Part shown: positions 51,172 through 60,221 of the stretch, piece after piece
Numbering within the stretch: position 1 is the stretch's first letter
Layout: every line of letters begins with the position of its first letter
Source: Lachnospiraceae bacterium UBA3804
GTDB lineage: Bacteria > Bacillota > Clostridia > Lachnospirales > Lachnospiraceae
Direction of reading: 5' to 3'
DNA: 64,000 nt
Assembly (NCBI GenBank): GCA_002368665.1
Contig: DFEK01000012.1
Coordinates: 40,682 to 104,681 of the forward strand
Program-made: the position numbers and the translations under genes
The notes under the pieces: generated by a model
The model's input: only the letters and a program-made list of their open reading frames with translations
What the model was told of the DNA's origin: nothing
Database searches by the model: none

Positions 51172-52539
51172 TTATTCAATGGCAAACATGTATGCATACA
51201 CATCCATGGAGCCGTCAATGTAACCAAACTCCATCAGGGGATACTTGGACTCCAAGGCATCACCCAATGCAAGAGCATCGTCCTTGCTGATTCCTTTTCC
51301 GTAGAAAATGGTCACAACCTGCTTGTCGTCGATATCGGGAAGCGCAGCAAACAACTGCAGTGCTGCCGTGGTGATATCTGCATCGCAGGATAAAATATCC
51401 GTCGTAAGACCTACATATAAGCCTTCCTTTATATCAATGCCGTTGATATTGGCATCTCTGGTGGCGGTGGTGATATAACCCGTGGTTACATTCGGTAGAT
51501 AGTGGGTCATTTCATGAATGAAATCCTCAACCGTAGGCTGGGAAAAATCCATCATGGACATGGCTGAATAACCTTCTGCCATGGACTTGGTCTCAATGAC
51601 ACGTACATCGGTGCCGTCGTAGATCTTCGCTGCCTGCTTCGCGGTCAGAATGATGTTTCCGTCATTCGGAAGAACCACAATATGGTCCGCATCGATCGTG
51701 GAAAAAGCATCCACAAAAGCTTTTGCGGAAGGGTTATTGGTCTGTCCGCCGTCGATGACTGCACTACAGCCTTCGTTTTTAAAATATTCGATCATGCCTT
51801 CACCGGAGGCAGCAGCCACAACGGCGTATTTGACATGTTTCTTTTTCATTTTGTTGCGTCGCTCGGAATCCGGAGTGAAGAATTCGTCGGGGGTTTCGGT
51901 GTTTTCTTCATTACCTTCCAGAAATTCTCCGCGAAGCGCCATCTGCATGCCTTCAAAAAGATAGAGAAGTCCGGCTCCGCCGGAATCCACAACACCGGCT
52001 TCTTCCAGGCAGGGAAGAAGATTGGGAGTGTTCATCAATGACTTTTTCATTTCGGTGCAGATTTCATCAATCAAGGAATCAAAATCAGCGTATTTATCGG
52101 GAGCCTCCTTGGCATTGCCGATACATTCCCGCATGACCGTAAGCATGGTGCCTTCCGTCGGAACGGAAACTGCTGCGTAAGCCCTTTCGGATGCGGATTC
52201 CATGGCAAGGATAAAATCGGGCGGCGTTACGGTTTCTTTGCCCTTCATGCCTTTGGAGAGACCTCTGACAAACTGGGAAAGAATGACGCCGGAATTGCCT
52301 CTTGCGGAGAGCAGGGTTCCTTTGGAAAATGCTTTGGCAACCTTCTCCGCACTGGCCTCTTCGGGATCGGCATTTTCAATTCCGCCGAGCCATGTCATGG
52401 TCATGTTTTTACCCGTATCTCCGTCGGGAATGGGAAATACGTTCAGCGCATCCACGATGGAGGCGTTCTGTTTTAAATTGCGGTATCCGTTCGTAAATAA
52501 GCTGAGCAGATCTCCGCCGGTTAACACTTCGGTATTCAT
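51172..52539 (-). CDS. fakA: Fatty acid kinase catalytic subunit (FakA, DAK2/DegV-like)
   Basis: A 455-residue two-domain protein. The N-terminal DhaL/DAK2 domain has the Mg-ATP-binding NVFPIPDGDTGKNM and SARGNSGVILSQF; the C-terminal part is the FakA-type domain. FakA phosphorylates fatty acids held by FakB. At 455 residues it is shorter than many FakA (about 550). The start is in the ATG overlapping the upstream degV stop. Confidence 0.85.
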   Translation of the reverse strand: MNTEVLTGGDLLSLFTNGYRNLKQNASIVDALNVFPIPDGDTGKNMTMTWLGGIENADPEEASAEKVAKAFSKGTLLSARGNSGVILSQFVRGLSKGMKGKETVTPPDFILAMESASERAYAAVSVPTEGTMLTVMRECIGNAKEAPDKYADFDSLIDEICTEMKKSLMNTPNLLPCLEEAGVVDSGGAGLLYLFEGMQMALRGEFLEGNEENTETPDEFFTPDSERRNKMKKKHVKYAVVAAASGEGMIEYFKNEGCSAVIDGGQTNNPSAKAFVDAFSTIDADHIVVLPNDGNIILTAKQAAKIYDGTDVRVIETKSMAEGYSAMSMMDFSQPTVEDFIHEMTHYLPNVTTGYITTATRDANINGIDIKEGLYVGLTTDILSCDADITTAALQLFAALPDIDDKQVVTIFYGKGISKDDALALGDALESKYPLMEFGYIDGSMDVYAYMFAIE

Positions 52540-53432
52540 TATGACTCTCCTCCCTGGATCGTCACTTCATCACCGATGACAAACGAAATAATGGTTCCGG
52601 GGCCTACACTTGCGCCCACGATGGGACCGATGGTGGAAATATAACAATCTTTAAAAGGAGCGAGCGCCATGATGGCATCTCTTAATGCGATTGCCTGATC
52701 TTCGGCATCCGCGTGGGAAATATACAGTGTCTGTTCTTCCGGATGAATCGCATTTTTTGCAGCTTCCGCAGCAAGTTCCGGAATCACGTTTTTGTTTCCT
52801 TTGATCTTACGAACGGCGTAGTTCTGTCCGATTTTATCGGAGATGATCAAAGGATGGATACCGAAGAAGTTTCCGAAAAATGCGCTTGCGGCGGAAACGC
52901 GGCCGCAACGTTTTAAGTATTCGAGACTGTCAACGGTTGCATACTGATGACGGGTTAAGCGGATGGATTCGATATAATCCGCAACCTCATTCACATCTTT
53001 TCCCTTGGCGCGCTCTGCACACGCTTCAATGGCAAGAGAAGCCTGGCCGAGGGAACTGATTAAGGAATCCACGCAACGAATGGTACGTCCGGGATATTCC
53101 GCCATTACTTCTTTGGCAACGGGAATGGCGGTTTTGACGGAACCGCTCAAGGCGGAAGAACAGGAGATGTAGAGCACATCCTTGCCTTCTTTTAAGTATT
53201 TCTCAAATTTCTCTTTGTACACGGGAATCGGAACCTGTGTGGTTTTAATGATGATACCGTTACGCATAAAATCATAAAACTCTTTGGATGAGTGGATGGA
53301 CCAGTCAAGCAAAGCAGGGTATTCCTTATCATCCATGGTATAGTTCATGGGTGCGTAATCGATATTGTATTTTTCAAGCATTTCCGGACCGAGATCCGCG
53401 GTGGAATCAACCAAAACGGCGAATGTGCCCAT
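52539..53432 (-). CDS. fakB: DegV family fatty-acid-binding protein (FakB)
   Basis: A 297-residue DegV protein: VLVDSTADLG near the N-terminus, SSALSGSVKTA lipid-head site and GPGTIISFVIGDEVT at the end. FakB binds a fatty acid and presents it to FakA. It overlaps fakA by one base. It is one of two FakB copies here, which probably differ in acyl preference. Confidence 0.87.
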   Translation of the reverse strand: MGTFAVLVDSTADLGPEMLEKYNIDYAPMNYTMDDKEYPALLDWSIHSSKEFYDFMRNGIIIKTTQVPIPVYKEKFEKYLKEGKDVLYISCSSALSGSVKTAIPVAKEVMAEYPGRTIRCVDSLISSLGQASLAIEACAERAKGKDVNEVADYIESIRLTRHQYATVDSLEYLKRCGRVSAASAFFGNFFGIHPLIISDKIGQNYAVRKIKGNKNVIPELAAEAAKNAIHPEEQTLYISHADAEDQAIALRDAIMALAPFKDCYISTIGPIVGASVGPGTIISFVIGDEVTIQGGES

Positions 53433-53459
53433 ATTTCTACTCCTTATTCATATAACAAA

Positions 53460-54401
53460 TTACTTTTTGATAGATGCAATGATTTCATCCATGATGGCTC
53501 TTTCTTTCTCAAGGCCTGCGGATACAGGTGCACCCTTGTAGAAGACGGAGCACAGACCCGGTCCGATGGAAGCGCCGCAGGATACACCTACGTTGCTGAC
53601 AATCAGTTCCTTGGGATTGAATTTTTCTTTTACCATCTCGGCAAGTGCCTTTGCGGCTTCTTCACGATTGGAATGAGCGATGAACATAATCTGCTCTTCG
53701 GGATTTTCAACGGTTTTGGCGATGTATTCGATGGTGGCCTTGAATGCATCTTTCTTTCCTTTTAATTTACCGATCGGCTCGGAAAGGCCTTTTTCGTTGA
53801 AGTCCGCAAGAATGTTTAAGCCAATCATGCTACCGAAGAATGCCTTGAATCCGCCTACACGGCCGGTCTTAACCAGGAAGAATAAATCATCCATGGAACC
53901 CATCTGATGGATGCGGTATTTCTCGCTTTCCAGATAGGCTACCACTTCGTCAAAGGAAGCACCTTCCTGCTTCTTGATTGCTGCGGAGATGACCAAAAGT
54001 GCAAGGGAAGTGGAATAACGAAGGGAATCCACAACCGCAATCTTTCTTTCGGGATATTTCTTCAAAAGCTCTTTGGCAACCTGTGTTACATCATTGTAAG
54101 TTGCGGAAAGAGCGGTGGAAAGCACGGGAGCAATAATATCCTTGCCTTCTTTTAAGTGCTTTTCGAATTTCTCGATGATTTCTTCTCCGGGAGGGCATGC
54201 AGTCTTATAAAGCACGTTACGTCCCTTCATGGAATCGTAAAACTCGGACGGAGTCATCTTGGTCCAGTCTACATCTGCAAGTTCGGAATGACCGTCCGGG
54301 AAATATAATACGCCGCGGATGATATCGGGGATATCAAAACGCTCTCTTAAGTCTTTGGTTAAGTCACAGGAACTGTCGGAAATAATTACAAAATCGCTCA
54401 T
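53460..54401 (-). CDS. DegV family fatty-acid-binding protein (FakB), second copy
   Basis: A 313-residue paralogue of the downstream DegV: VIISDSSCDLTKDL, STALSATYNDV and CGASIGPGLCSVFYKG. First gene of the operon after a TTGAAA-N17-TAAAGT promoter. Two adjacent FakB genes fit binding of two kinds of fatty acid. Start after GAAGGAGAATGA. Confidence 0.87.
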   Translation of the reverse strand: MSDFVIISDSSCDLTKDLRERFDIPDIIRGVLYFPDGHSELADVDWTKMTPSEFYDSMKGRNVLYKTACPPGEEIIEKFEKHLKEGKDIIAPVLSTALSATYNDVTQVAKELLKKYPERKIAVVDSLRYSTSLALLVISAAIKKQEGASFDEVVAYLESEKYRIHQMGSMDDLFFLVKTGRVGGFKAFFGSMIGLNILADFNEKGLSEPIGKLKGKKDAFKATIEYIAKTVENPEEQIMFIAHSNREEAAKALAEMVKEKFNPKELIVSNVGVSCGASIGPGLCSVFYKGAPVSAGLEKERAIMDEIIASIKK

Positions 54402-54803
54402 TTCATTCTCCTTCTACAAGCAATATTATTGTATGGTGCCCATAAGCAACCACCCTACCTACTTTATCATAGGAAAGAGTTTTTTTCAACTTGCTTGCAA
54501 GTTATTATATGCTTTGTTAATATATATACTTGGTGTCTTGTGTAAATAAAGACAGCACGGAGTCATATAGTGGCTCGCACGACGTCATCACGACATTTAC
54601 TCAGGGACTCGGATGCAGTGGCAACTCGCCCTTCGCAAAGTCTACATGACGTCGGCTCGATTCACATATTGTTATATGATACATAAACTAACCCTTTGCA
54701 GGAGCCGAGAGATTTGTATGTTTCCCCGAGGTGGCGTTTGCACGAGTGTCGGTCCTTGGGTTCGGTTCTTTCGAACCCTAGTACCGCTACACGAGGCAAT
54801 CGA
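54402..54803. other. Gene-free spacer between divergent lipid operons
   Basis: Apart from the minus-strand promoter, I see no convincing gene in this stretch. An in-frame reading on the plus strand from 54613 lacks a ribosome site and only reflects the repeat composition further on. A weakly repeat-like part (GCCGAGAGATTTGTATGTTTCCCCGAGG) occurs near 54702-54735. Confidence 0.6.
54461..54489 (-). promoter_or_regulatory. Promoter of the fakB-fakB-fakA-plsX operon
   Basis: On the minus strand TTGAAA (54484-54489), a 17-bp spacer and TAAAGT (54461-54466), 60 bp before the start. Confidence 0.7.
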
Positions 54804-55010
54804 GCCGAGAGTGCGTCCCCGAGGGGGAATGTACGAATCTAGGCGGCTCCCCCGAGGGGTGATGAATATGCAAATCCAGGCGCCTCCCCCAAGGGCCGGG
54901 AAATATGCAAATCCAGGTGGCTCCCCCAAGGGCCGGGAAATATGCAAATCTAGGCGGCTCCCCCAAGGGATATGCAAACCCAGGCAGCTCCCAACAAGGA
55001 ATACGCAAGG
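54804..55010 (+). repeat. Degenerate 37-bp tandem repeats
   Basis: Three full units at 54841-54877, 54878-54914 and 54915-54951 with consensus parts AGGCGGCTCCCCCAAGGG and GAAATATGCAAATCC. A diverged unit precedes them (54804-54840), a 30-bp shortened unit follows (54952-54981) and then a decayed unit. The array sits in the 630-bp gap between the two divergent lipid operons, directly before the hydrolase ribosome site. It has no spacers, so it is not a CRISPR. Function unknown. Confidence 0.85.
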
Positions 55011-55035
55011 AATATAGAGATATTAAGGAGTAATA

Positions 55036-55989
55036 ATGTTACCTTGGATTATAATTGGAATCATAGTTTTATTGCTGGTCGGTAGCATGGTTGCCATGCT
55101 GATCATCACCAACCCGATTGCGGAGATGGTGTACCGGAATCACCTTGTGAATCCGGATCCGGAGAATCGCAAAAGAGAATGCTCCTGCGTGACCAATGAA
55201 GAGCAGGTTGCGATGTGGGAGACCGGCCTTGCGTGGGCGGAACCGCATAAGGATAAGATGAAGGAAGTATCCGTGACCAGAGACGGACTTAAATTTGTCG
55301 GAGAATACTATGATTTCGGCAAGGACCGCACGGTGATTATTTTACCGGGAAGATGCGAGTGCCTTGTGTATTCGTATTACTATGCGAAGCCCTATGAAGA
55401 GGCGGGCTTTAATGTACTGGTGATCGACCAGCGTTCCTACGGTCTTTCCGACGGCGAATTCAATACCATCGGCAAGCAGGAATGTGAAGACTTAAGAGTA
55501 TGGATCAAGTTTGTGGAAGAGGAATTGGGTATCCATAAGATCTGGCTGCATTCAATCTGCGTCGGATCCTCGACTTCGGTTCTTCTGGCATCACAACCGG
55601 ATTGTCCTACGTCCGTGAAGGCGCTCGTGATGGACGGATGTTTTATTTCCTTCCGCGAAAGCTTCAAGACACACATGGAAGATCTGGGCAGACCGACTTT
55701 CCCCGTACTTGATGAAGTTATGTATAAGATTAAAAAGTACACCGGTACGGATGTGCGTAAAATTGCACCGATCCGCCTGATGGACAAAGTGACGATTCCG
55801 GTACTCTTTTTATACGGAGAGAAAGATATTTTCTCCAGACCCGAGAAGAGCAAACTTCTGATTGAGAAGTGTGCAAGCAAGGATAAGGAAGTGGAGTGGT
55901 TTAAGGAAGGCGCACATTCGCATCTTCGTTATACCAATCCGGAGCAGTATGATGCGGCAATTGCCCGTTTTGCCGAAAAACATAAATAG
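55036..55989 (+). CDS. Alpha/beta hydrolase with a cysteine at the nucleophile position
   Basis: A 317-residue protein with an N-terminal membrane anchor (about 4-26) and an alpha/beta hydrolase domain: IILPGRCECL, VIDQRSYGLSDG, Asp in YGEKDIFS and His in EGAHSHL. The nucleophile elbow, usually GxSxG, reads LHSICVGSS, which puts Cys where Ser is normal, as in dienelactone hydrolase. Its neighbours suggest that it acts on acyl esters or thioesters. First gene of the lipid cassette; start after AAGGAG. Confidence 0.83.
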   Translation: MLPWIIIGIIVLLLVGSMVAMLIITNPIAEMVYRNHLVNPDPENRKRECSCVTNEEQVAMWETGLAWAEPHKDKMKEVSVTRDGLKFVGEYYDFGKDRTVIILPGRCECLVYSYYYAKPYEEAGFNVLVIDQRSYGLSDGEFNTIGKQECEDLRVWIKFVEEELGIHKIWLHSICVGSSTSVLLASQPDCPTSVKALVMDGCFISFRESFKTHMEDLGRPTFPVLDEVMYKIKKYTGTDVRKIAPIRLMDKVTIPVLFLYGEKDIFSRPEKSKLLIEKCASKDKEVEWFKEGAHSHLRYTNPEQYDAAIARFAEKHK

Positions 55990-56001
55990 GAAGCGATTAA
56001 A

Positions 56002-57948
56002 GTGACCAAAGAATTAAAACAACTGATTGATTACAATTGCAAAGCCCTGGAGAATGCCGAGGGAACCTATCGCGAGATTTACGAGATCATGTTTCGTCTC
56101 GAAAACGAAGTGATGTATGAAACCGATGACGGATATCGTATTCACAAAGTCGGCTTTAAGGAGGCCAAAGAAGAGATTGAAAAAATCGCCGGCGCCCTGT
56201 ATGCGCGCATAGGCGCAACTCATGAGTATATCGCGCTTGAGATGGACAACTGTCCGCAGTGGATTATTGCATTCTGGGCAATTTTACGAAGCGGAAACAA
56301 ACCGTATCTGGTGAACCTGCGTCACCCGATCGCCCTTTCCGAAGGCATTTTGGAGACTTTGAAGATCCGTTATATTCTGAGTATGAAGAAGACGTCCCTG
56401 CCGGGCGAATTCATTGATTATCAGGATCTTGCGAAAGAAGCGGGTGAAAGCAAAGCGCCGGAAGATGTCTTTGAGGACGAGATCGCACTTTCCACTTCCG
56501 CAACATCCTTAAAAGAGACCATCTGCTTCTACAGCGGACGCAGGATGACGAATCAGCTTCTGAATACAAGAGCGATTTTAAACGAGAATAAGCGCATTTC
56601 GATGTTTTATCACGGAGCCATCAAGCAGCTGGTGTTCCTGCCGCTTTACCATGTATTCGGTCTGATCGCGGTTTATTTCTGGTTTTCTTTCTTCGGCCGG
56701 ACCATGGTATTTATGAAGGATTATTCGGCGGAAAGCATTCTGAATGCGTGCAAACTGCATGAGGTAACACATATTTTCGCGGTTCCGCTTTTCTGGAACA
56801 CGATTGAAAAAGAAATCCGAAAGACCTTAAAAGAGCGCGGCGAAAAGACCGAAGCCAAATTTGAAAAAGGCTTGAAAATCTGCACGAGATTGCAGAATAT
56901 CTTCCCTTATGCCGGTGCGAAGATGGCGAAGAAAATCATGCATGAAGTTACCGACGAACTCTTCGGACCGAGTGTACAGTTCTGCATCACCGGCGGAAGT
57001 TATCTGAAAGACTCAACCCTTGCAATGTTTAACGGTATGGGTTATCCGCTCTTTAACGGCTACGGTATGAGTGAGATTGGAATCACGAGCGTGGAACTTG
57101 CGGCAACACCGAAACTAAGAAATTTGAATTCCATCGGTCGTCCGTTCAAGGGCGTGGAATACCGTCTGGACAGCGAAGGTGTTTTGGAAGTGAAGTCCGC
57201 CTCCGAATGTGACAGACGCTTAATTGACGGAGAAACGCTTCCGATGGAAGAGTGGTTTTCCACGGGTGATATTCTGAAAGAAGAAAACGGAAGATACTAT
57301 GTGCTCGGTCGTAAGGGAGATGCGGTCATAGGCGAAAGCGGTGAAAACATCAATCCGGACGGCGTGGAGCAGGCTTTCGATCTGCACGATGTGACAGCTT
57401 TTTCCGTATTGGGTATCAAGCGAAACGAAACCGAAAGATTATCCATGGTCATCTGCCTTCCGAGGGAAACCACGGAAGAAGGCATGCAGGAGATTATCAA
57501 TCGTGTGTATGCGACCAATAACACCCTTCCGATGAGTCATCAGGTGCAGGATTTCTATTTTACATACGATGCGATCATGCCCGAGACGGCTATCAAAGTC
57601 GGCAGAAAATACCTGCTTCGCGGTATCGGCGACGGCAGCATTACGATCACACCGTTCGGCGAATTTAAATTAAAGCCCGTGAGTGCAACGGAAAGACTGG
57701 ATTCGAAACTGGCGGACAAAGTGCGCGAGATTTTTGCGGAAGCACTGGATAAGAAACCCGAGGAAATCGGCGATGACGATCATCTGTTAAACGATCTCGG
57801 CTGCGACAGTCTGATCTATATGGGCATTATGGTCAAAATCTGCAACGTTTTCGATATCGATGTCGAAGGCCCCGTGGAAGAGCATTATTACACCGTAAGG
57901 GAAATTACGACGAAGCTTGAGGAAGGAGGATATACCTATGAAGGATAA
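56002..57948 (+). CDS. Adenylation domain-acyl carrier protein fusion
   Basis: A 648-residue protein: AMP-binding acyl-activating domain (about 30-560) and a C-terminal acyl carrier domain (about 570-645) with the phosphopantetheine Ser603 in LGCDSL. The adenylation core keeps NGYGMSEIG, STGDI and a lysine near the end (TAIKVGRKYL), but the phosphate loop, normally TSGTTG.PKG, reads STSATSLKE, so ATP binding may be altered. It would load an acyl group on its own carrier domain. It is followed by two PlsC-like genes and a free ACP. No Shine-Dalgarno other than GGAAGCG. Confidence 0.83.
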   Translation: MTKELKQLIDYNCKALENAEGTYREIYEIMFRLENEVMYETDDGYRIHKVGFKEAKEEIEKIAGALYARIGATHEYIALEMDNCPQWIIAFWAILRSGNKPYLVNLRHPIALSEGILETLKIRYILSMKKTSLPGEFIDYQDLAKEAGESKAPEDVFEDEIALSTSATSLKETICFYSGRRMTNQLLNTRAILNENKRISMFYHGAIKQLVFLPLYHVFGLIAVYFWFSFFGRTMVFMKDYSAESILNACKLHEVTHIFAVPLFWNTIEKEIRKTLKERGEKTEAKFEKGLKICTRLQNIFPYAGAKMAKKIMHEVTDELFGPSVQFCITGGSYLKDSTLAMFNGMGYPLFNGYGMSEIGITSVELAATPKLRNLNSIGRPFKGVEYRLDSEGVLEVKSASECDRRLIDGETLPMEEWFSTGDILKEENGRYYVLGRKGDAVIGESGENINPDGVEQAFDLHDVTAFSVLGIKRNETERLSMVICLPRETTEEGMQEIINRVYATNNTLPMSHQVQDFYFTYDAIMPETAIKVGRKYLLRGIGDGSITITPFGEFKLKPVSATERLDSKLADKVREIFAEALDKKPEEIGDDDHLLNDLGCDSLIYMGIMVKICNVFDIDVEGPVEEHYYTVREITTKLEEGGYTYEG

Positions 57949-58582
57949 AACCAATATTCCCCTTCTCGGACTCGTGAAAGTGACGGGATATCCCGTGTAT
58001 TTCTTCTACATGAGGGCGAAGAGATATTATCTCAATCCCGCGAAAAAAGCCCTGCCGAAGAACTGTATCATCATGAGTAATCATACCTCGCTTCTGGATT
58101 TTCCGATGTATCTGGGTCTGTTTTATTTTAAGACCGTACACTGGCTGATGAGCGAAGCACTGTTTAAGCACGGAAAACTGTTTTCCTGGTTTTTACTCTC
58201 TTTGGGCGGCATCTATGTGGACCGTACCCAGCATAATTTCGACTTCGTAAGGGATGCCTTGCAGATTCTCGATAAAGGTGGCAAAGTCGGTGTTTTCCCA
58301 CAGGGAAGACTCCCGGTAAACGGAAGGGATTTTCCGTACATGCCCGGTATCACGGTACTTGCGCTGCAGACCAACGCTCCGATCATTCCGGTTTATACGG
58401 ACGGCAATTACGGATTCTTTAAAACCGCACATGTCATGGTCGGCGAAGAAATCCATATCCGCGACCTGACCGATCAGGAGAAGCCCGACAGCTTTGAAAT
58501 CAAGCGTCTGACCAGGGTTTTGGAAGAGAAGAATTTGGCTCTGAAAGAGGAGCTGGAGAAGCGCCTCGCAAAGAAGAAATAA
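57938..58582 (+). CDS. PlsC-like 1-acyl-glycerol-phosphate acyltransferase family protein
   Basis: A 214-residue acyltransferase with the HX4D motif NHTSLLDF near residue 48 and FPQGRLP (for FPEGTRS). It moves an acyl chain from a carrier to a hydroxyl acceptor. The ATG at 57938 lies 9 nt after AGGAGG and overlaps the previous gene by 11 bp, indicating coupling. Confidence 0.88.
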   Translation: MKDKTNIPLLGLVKVTGYPVYFFYMRAKRYYLNPAKKALPKNCIIMSNHTSLLDFPMYLGLFYFKTVHWLMSEALFKHGKLFSWFLLSLGGIYVDRTQHNFDFVRDALQILDKGGKVGVFPQGRLPVNGRDFPYMPGITVLALQTNAPIIPVYTDGNYGFFKTAHVMVGEEIHIRDLTDQEKPDSFEIKRLTRVLEEKNLALKEELEKRLAKKK

Positions 58583-58607
58583 GTTTAATCAAGAGTAGTT
58601 TAAAGTA

Positions 58608-59330
58608 ATGGCAACATCAGATAAAACAAAAGAAATCAAAAAAGACCCGGCGGTCCATATCAAGTTTTTCCCGATGGATATTCCGCGATTCTTCGTAGGG
58701 ATGATCATACGAATCTGGTACCGTCCGAAACTTGCCTATATTTCCGACAAGCGCCCGGATAAGCATAGCGGTGCACTGGTGATTGCTAATCACAGTTCGT
58801 TTTCGGATCCGATCATCTTAGGTACCGTACTTCCGAGAAGAATTTATTATCTCGCAGGCGAGCTTGCCATGGGAAAAGGTCTTAAAACCGTCGGCCTCAG
58901 AGGCTGCGGATGTATCGGAATCGACCGGAATATTTCGGATATCGACGGAATCCGTAAATCCGTAAATGTGATGAAAAGAGGCCATTATCTTCTGATGTTC
59001 CCGCAGGGCAGCCTAAAGCGCGACGGACAGATCCGCGAGATTAAATCCGGTGCCGTTTTGATGGCTTGGCAGGCAGGCGTTCCGATTCTACCGGTCTACG
59101 TAAAGAAAGGATTAAAAGGATTTCACAGAGCACTTGCCATGGTGGGAGAGGAGTTCTATCTGTCCGATTACTGTGATAAGAAGATGCCCTCGATGAAGGA
59201 TATTGCTAATCTGACCGATATGCTTGCACTGAAGATGCACGAATGCGAGAGAGCCTATTTCGATTATATCGACGCACATAACATGAAACTTGTAAACGAT
59301 CCCAGAAATCAGAAAGGGGAAAACGAATGA
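58608..59330 (+). CDS. PlsC-like acyltransferase, second copy
   Basis: A 240-residue acyltransferase with NHSSFSDP (HX4D) and FPQGSLK. It is more distant from its neighbour than a recent duplicate would be, so the two may act at different steps or positions. It overlaps the ACP gene by 4 bp. No strong ribosome site (AGAGTAGTTTAAAGTA). Confidence 0.87.
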   Translation: MATSDKTKEIKKDPAVHIKFFPMDIPRFFVGMIIRIWYRPKLAYISDKRPDKHSGALVIANHSSFSDPIILGTVLPRRIYYLAGELAMGKGLKTVGLRGCGCIGIDRNISDIDGIRKSVNVMKRGHYLLMFPQGSLKRDGQIREIKSGAVLMAWQAGVPILPVYVKKGLKGFHRALAMVGEEFYLSDYCDKKMPSMKDIANLTDMLALKMHECERAYFDYIDAHNMKLVNDPRNQKGENE

Positions 59331-59563
59331 GCACACTGGAACGACTGAAAAAACTGTTGTCCGACGTTTACGATGGAGAAATGGACACTTCCGGAATTAC
59401 CGAGGATTCCGAACTGGTTAAAGATATCGGAATGAAATCGATTGCGATGCTTTATATGGCGATGGCCATTGAGGGAGAGTTCGGCGTGAATTTAACGAAC
59501 GAAGATCTTCCGAAGATGCGTACGGTCGGCGACATCGTAAAGATGATTGATGAAAGAATGTAA
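59327..59563 (+). CDS. Free-standing acyl carrier protein
   Basis: A 78-residue ACP with the phosphopantetheine Ser38 in DIGMKSIAML; the normal DSL triad is replaced by KSI, so it is a specialised ACP rather than the house-keeping AcpP. It should accept acyl groups from a dedicated ligase. Start ATGA overlap with the upstream PlsC-like gene; RBS GGGGAAAA. Confidence 0.88.
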   Translation: MSTLERLKKLLSDVYDGEMDTSGITEDSELVKDIGMKSIAMLYMAMAIEGEFGVNLTNEDLPKMRTVGDIVKMIDERM

Positions 59564-59566
59564 GTT

Positions 59567-59599
59567 AAAAGAACTTGGTAAAAAGTACCAAGTTCTTTT
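59567..59599. terminator. Terminator of the lipid cassette
   Basis: AAAAGAACTTGGTA/TACCAAGTTCTTTT, a 14-bp perfect stem with an AAAAG loop and T run, marking the end of the five-gene unit. Confidence 0.92.
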
Positions 59600-59740
59600 T
59601 TATTGATTCTTTTCGGGAATAGGAAGTTTACCGAGATAGTGTTCGGCGATGTTTCCCTCTTTGTTTCGATAAAGAAATAAATCGAAATCCCACCATAATT
59701 CTATGAAGAGACCATGGAAATTAGAGCAAACTACACTCAT
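59600..59740 (-). CDS. Short ORF or gene fragment, uncertain
   Basis: A 46-residue reading frame (MSVVCSNFHGLF..., WWDFDLFLYRNKEGN, ending EHYLGKLPIPEKNQ). It looks protein-like in composition, but no Shine-Dalgarno precedes the ATG, so it may be the tail of a decayed gene. It ends against the cassette terminator. Confidence 0.35.
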   Translation of the reverse strand: MSVVCSNFHGLFIELWWDFDLFLYRNKEGNIAEHYLGKLPIPEKNQ

Positions 59741-60040
59741 AGTGAAATTCCGAATAGTTCTAATAGAAATTTAACCCCTGAGAGTAAAGTTTTAGGGATA
59801 AAATGTCAATTTTTGTCGAATATCTGTCGTTTCGTTCCCAAGTTATAGTGACCGGTGCAAAATATTGATATTCTTTTATCAGAAGGATGTCGGATCAAAA
59901 AGTCAAAGTGTTTTTCGAGCAAGCAAGTGTAAGCAAGTCTTAACCCTTTTTGAATCAATCATCAGAGTATAAGGGTACCCGCATATGCTAAGAGATTTTT
60001 TGTGCGACATATAATTAGCAGATGCCATTATGGAGGAGGT
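59741..60040. other. AT-rich spacer
   Basis: No gene is visible. The stretch contains the short motif TGTCGTTTCGT also seen in the three downstream repeats, and a sequence TATAAT (60008-60013) of unclear role. Confidence 0.5.
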
Positions 60041-60043
60041 TGT

Positions 60044-60165
60044 TATTTTCTCGAACAAGGGTATTCCATGTCAGCTACTTTTTTCCTAAGTTTGGCAAAA
60101 AACATACCATTCAGACACAATTTATGTCGTTTCGTGCAGAAAGTATTGAAAAACTCTTTAAGGAT
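60044..60165 (+). repeat. Accessory-region repeat, copy 1
   Basis: Core at 60091-60137: TTTGGCAAAAAACATACC, then ATTCAGAC, ATTTATGTCGTTTCGTGC. It lies directly upstream of the 60222 gene. The left flank has diverged from copies 2 and 3. Confidence 0.8.
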
Positions 60166-60221
60166 GATACAAAAAGGATAGTTGCAGCTATAAAAACTGC
60201 TTGTAAAAGGAGAATGAAAAG

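Noticed and set aside
54804..55010. CRISPR array
   Set aside because: Units are contiguous with no unique spacers, and no cas genes are present.
54613..55017. Plus-strand reading frame across the 37-bp repeats (134 codons), and two minus-strand frames over the same region
   Set aside because: They have no ribosome site, and their Pro/Gly/Arg-rich sequence simply reflects the tandem repeat; the 37-bp period is not a multiple of three.
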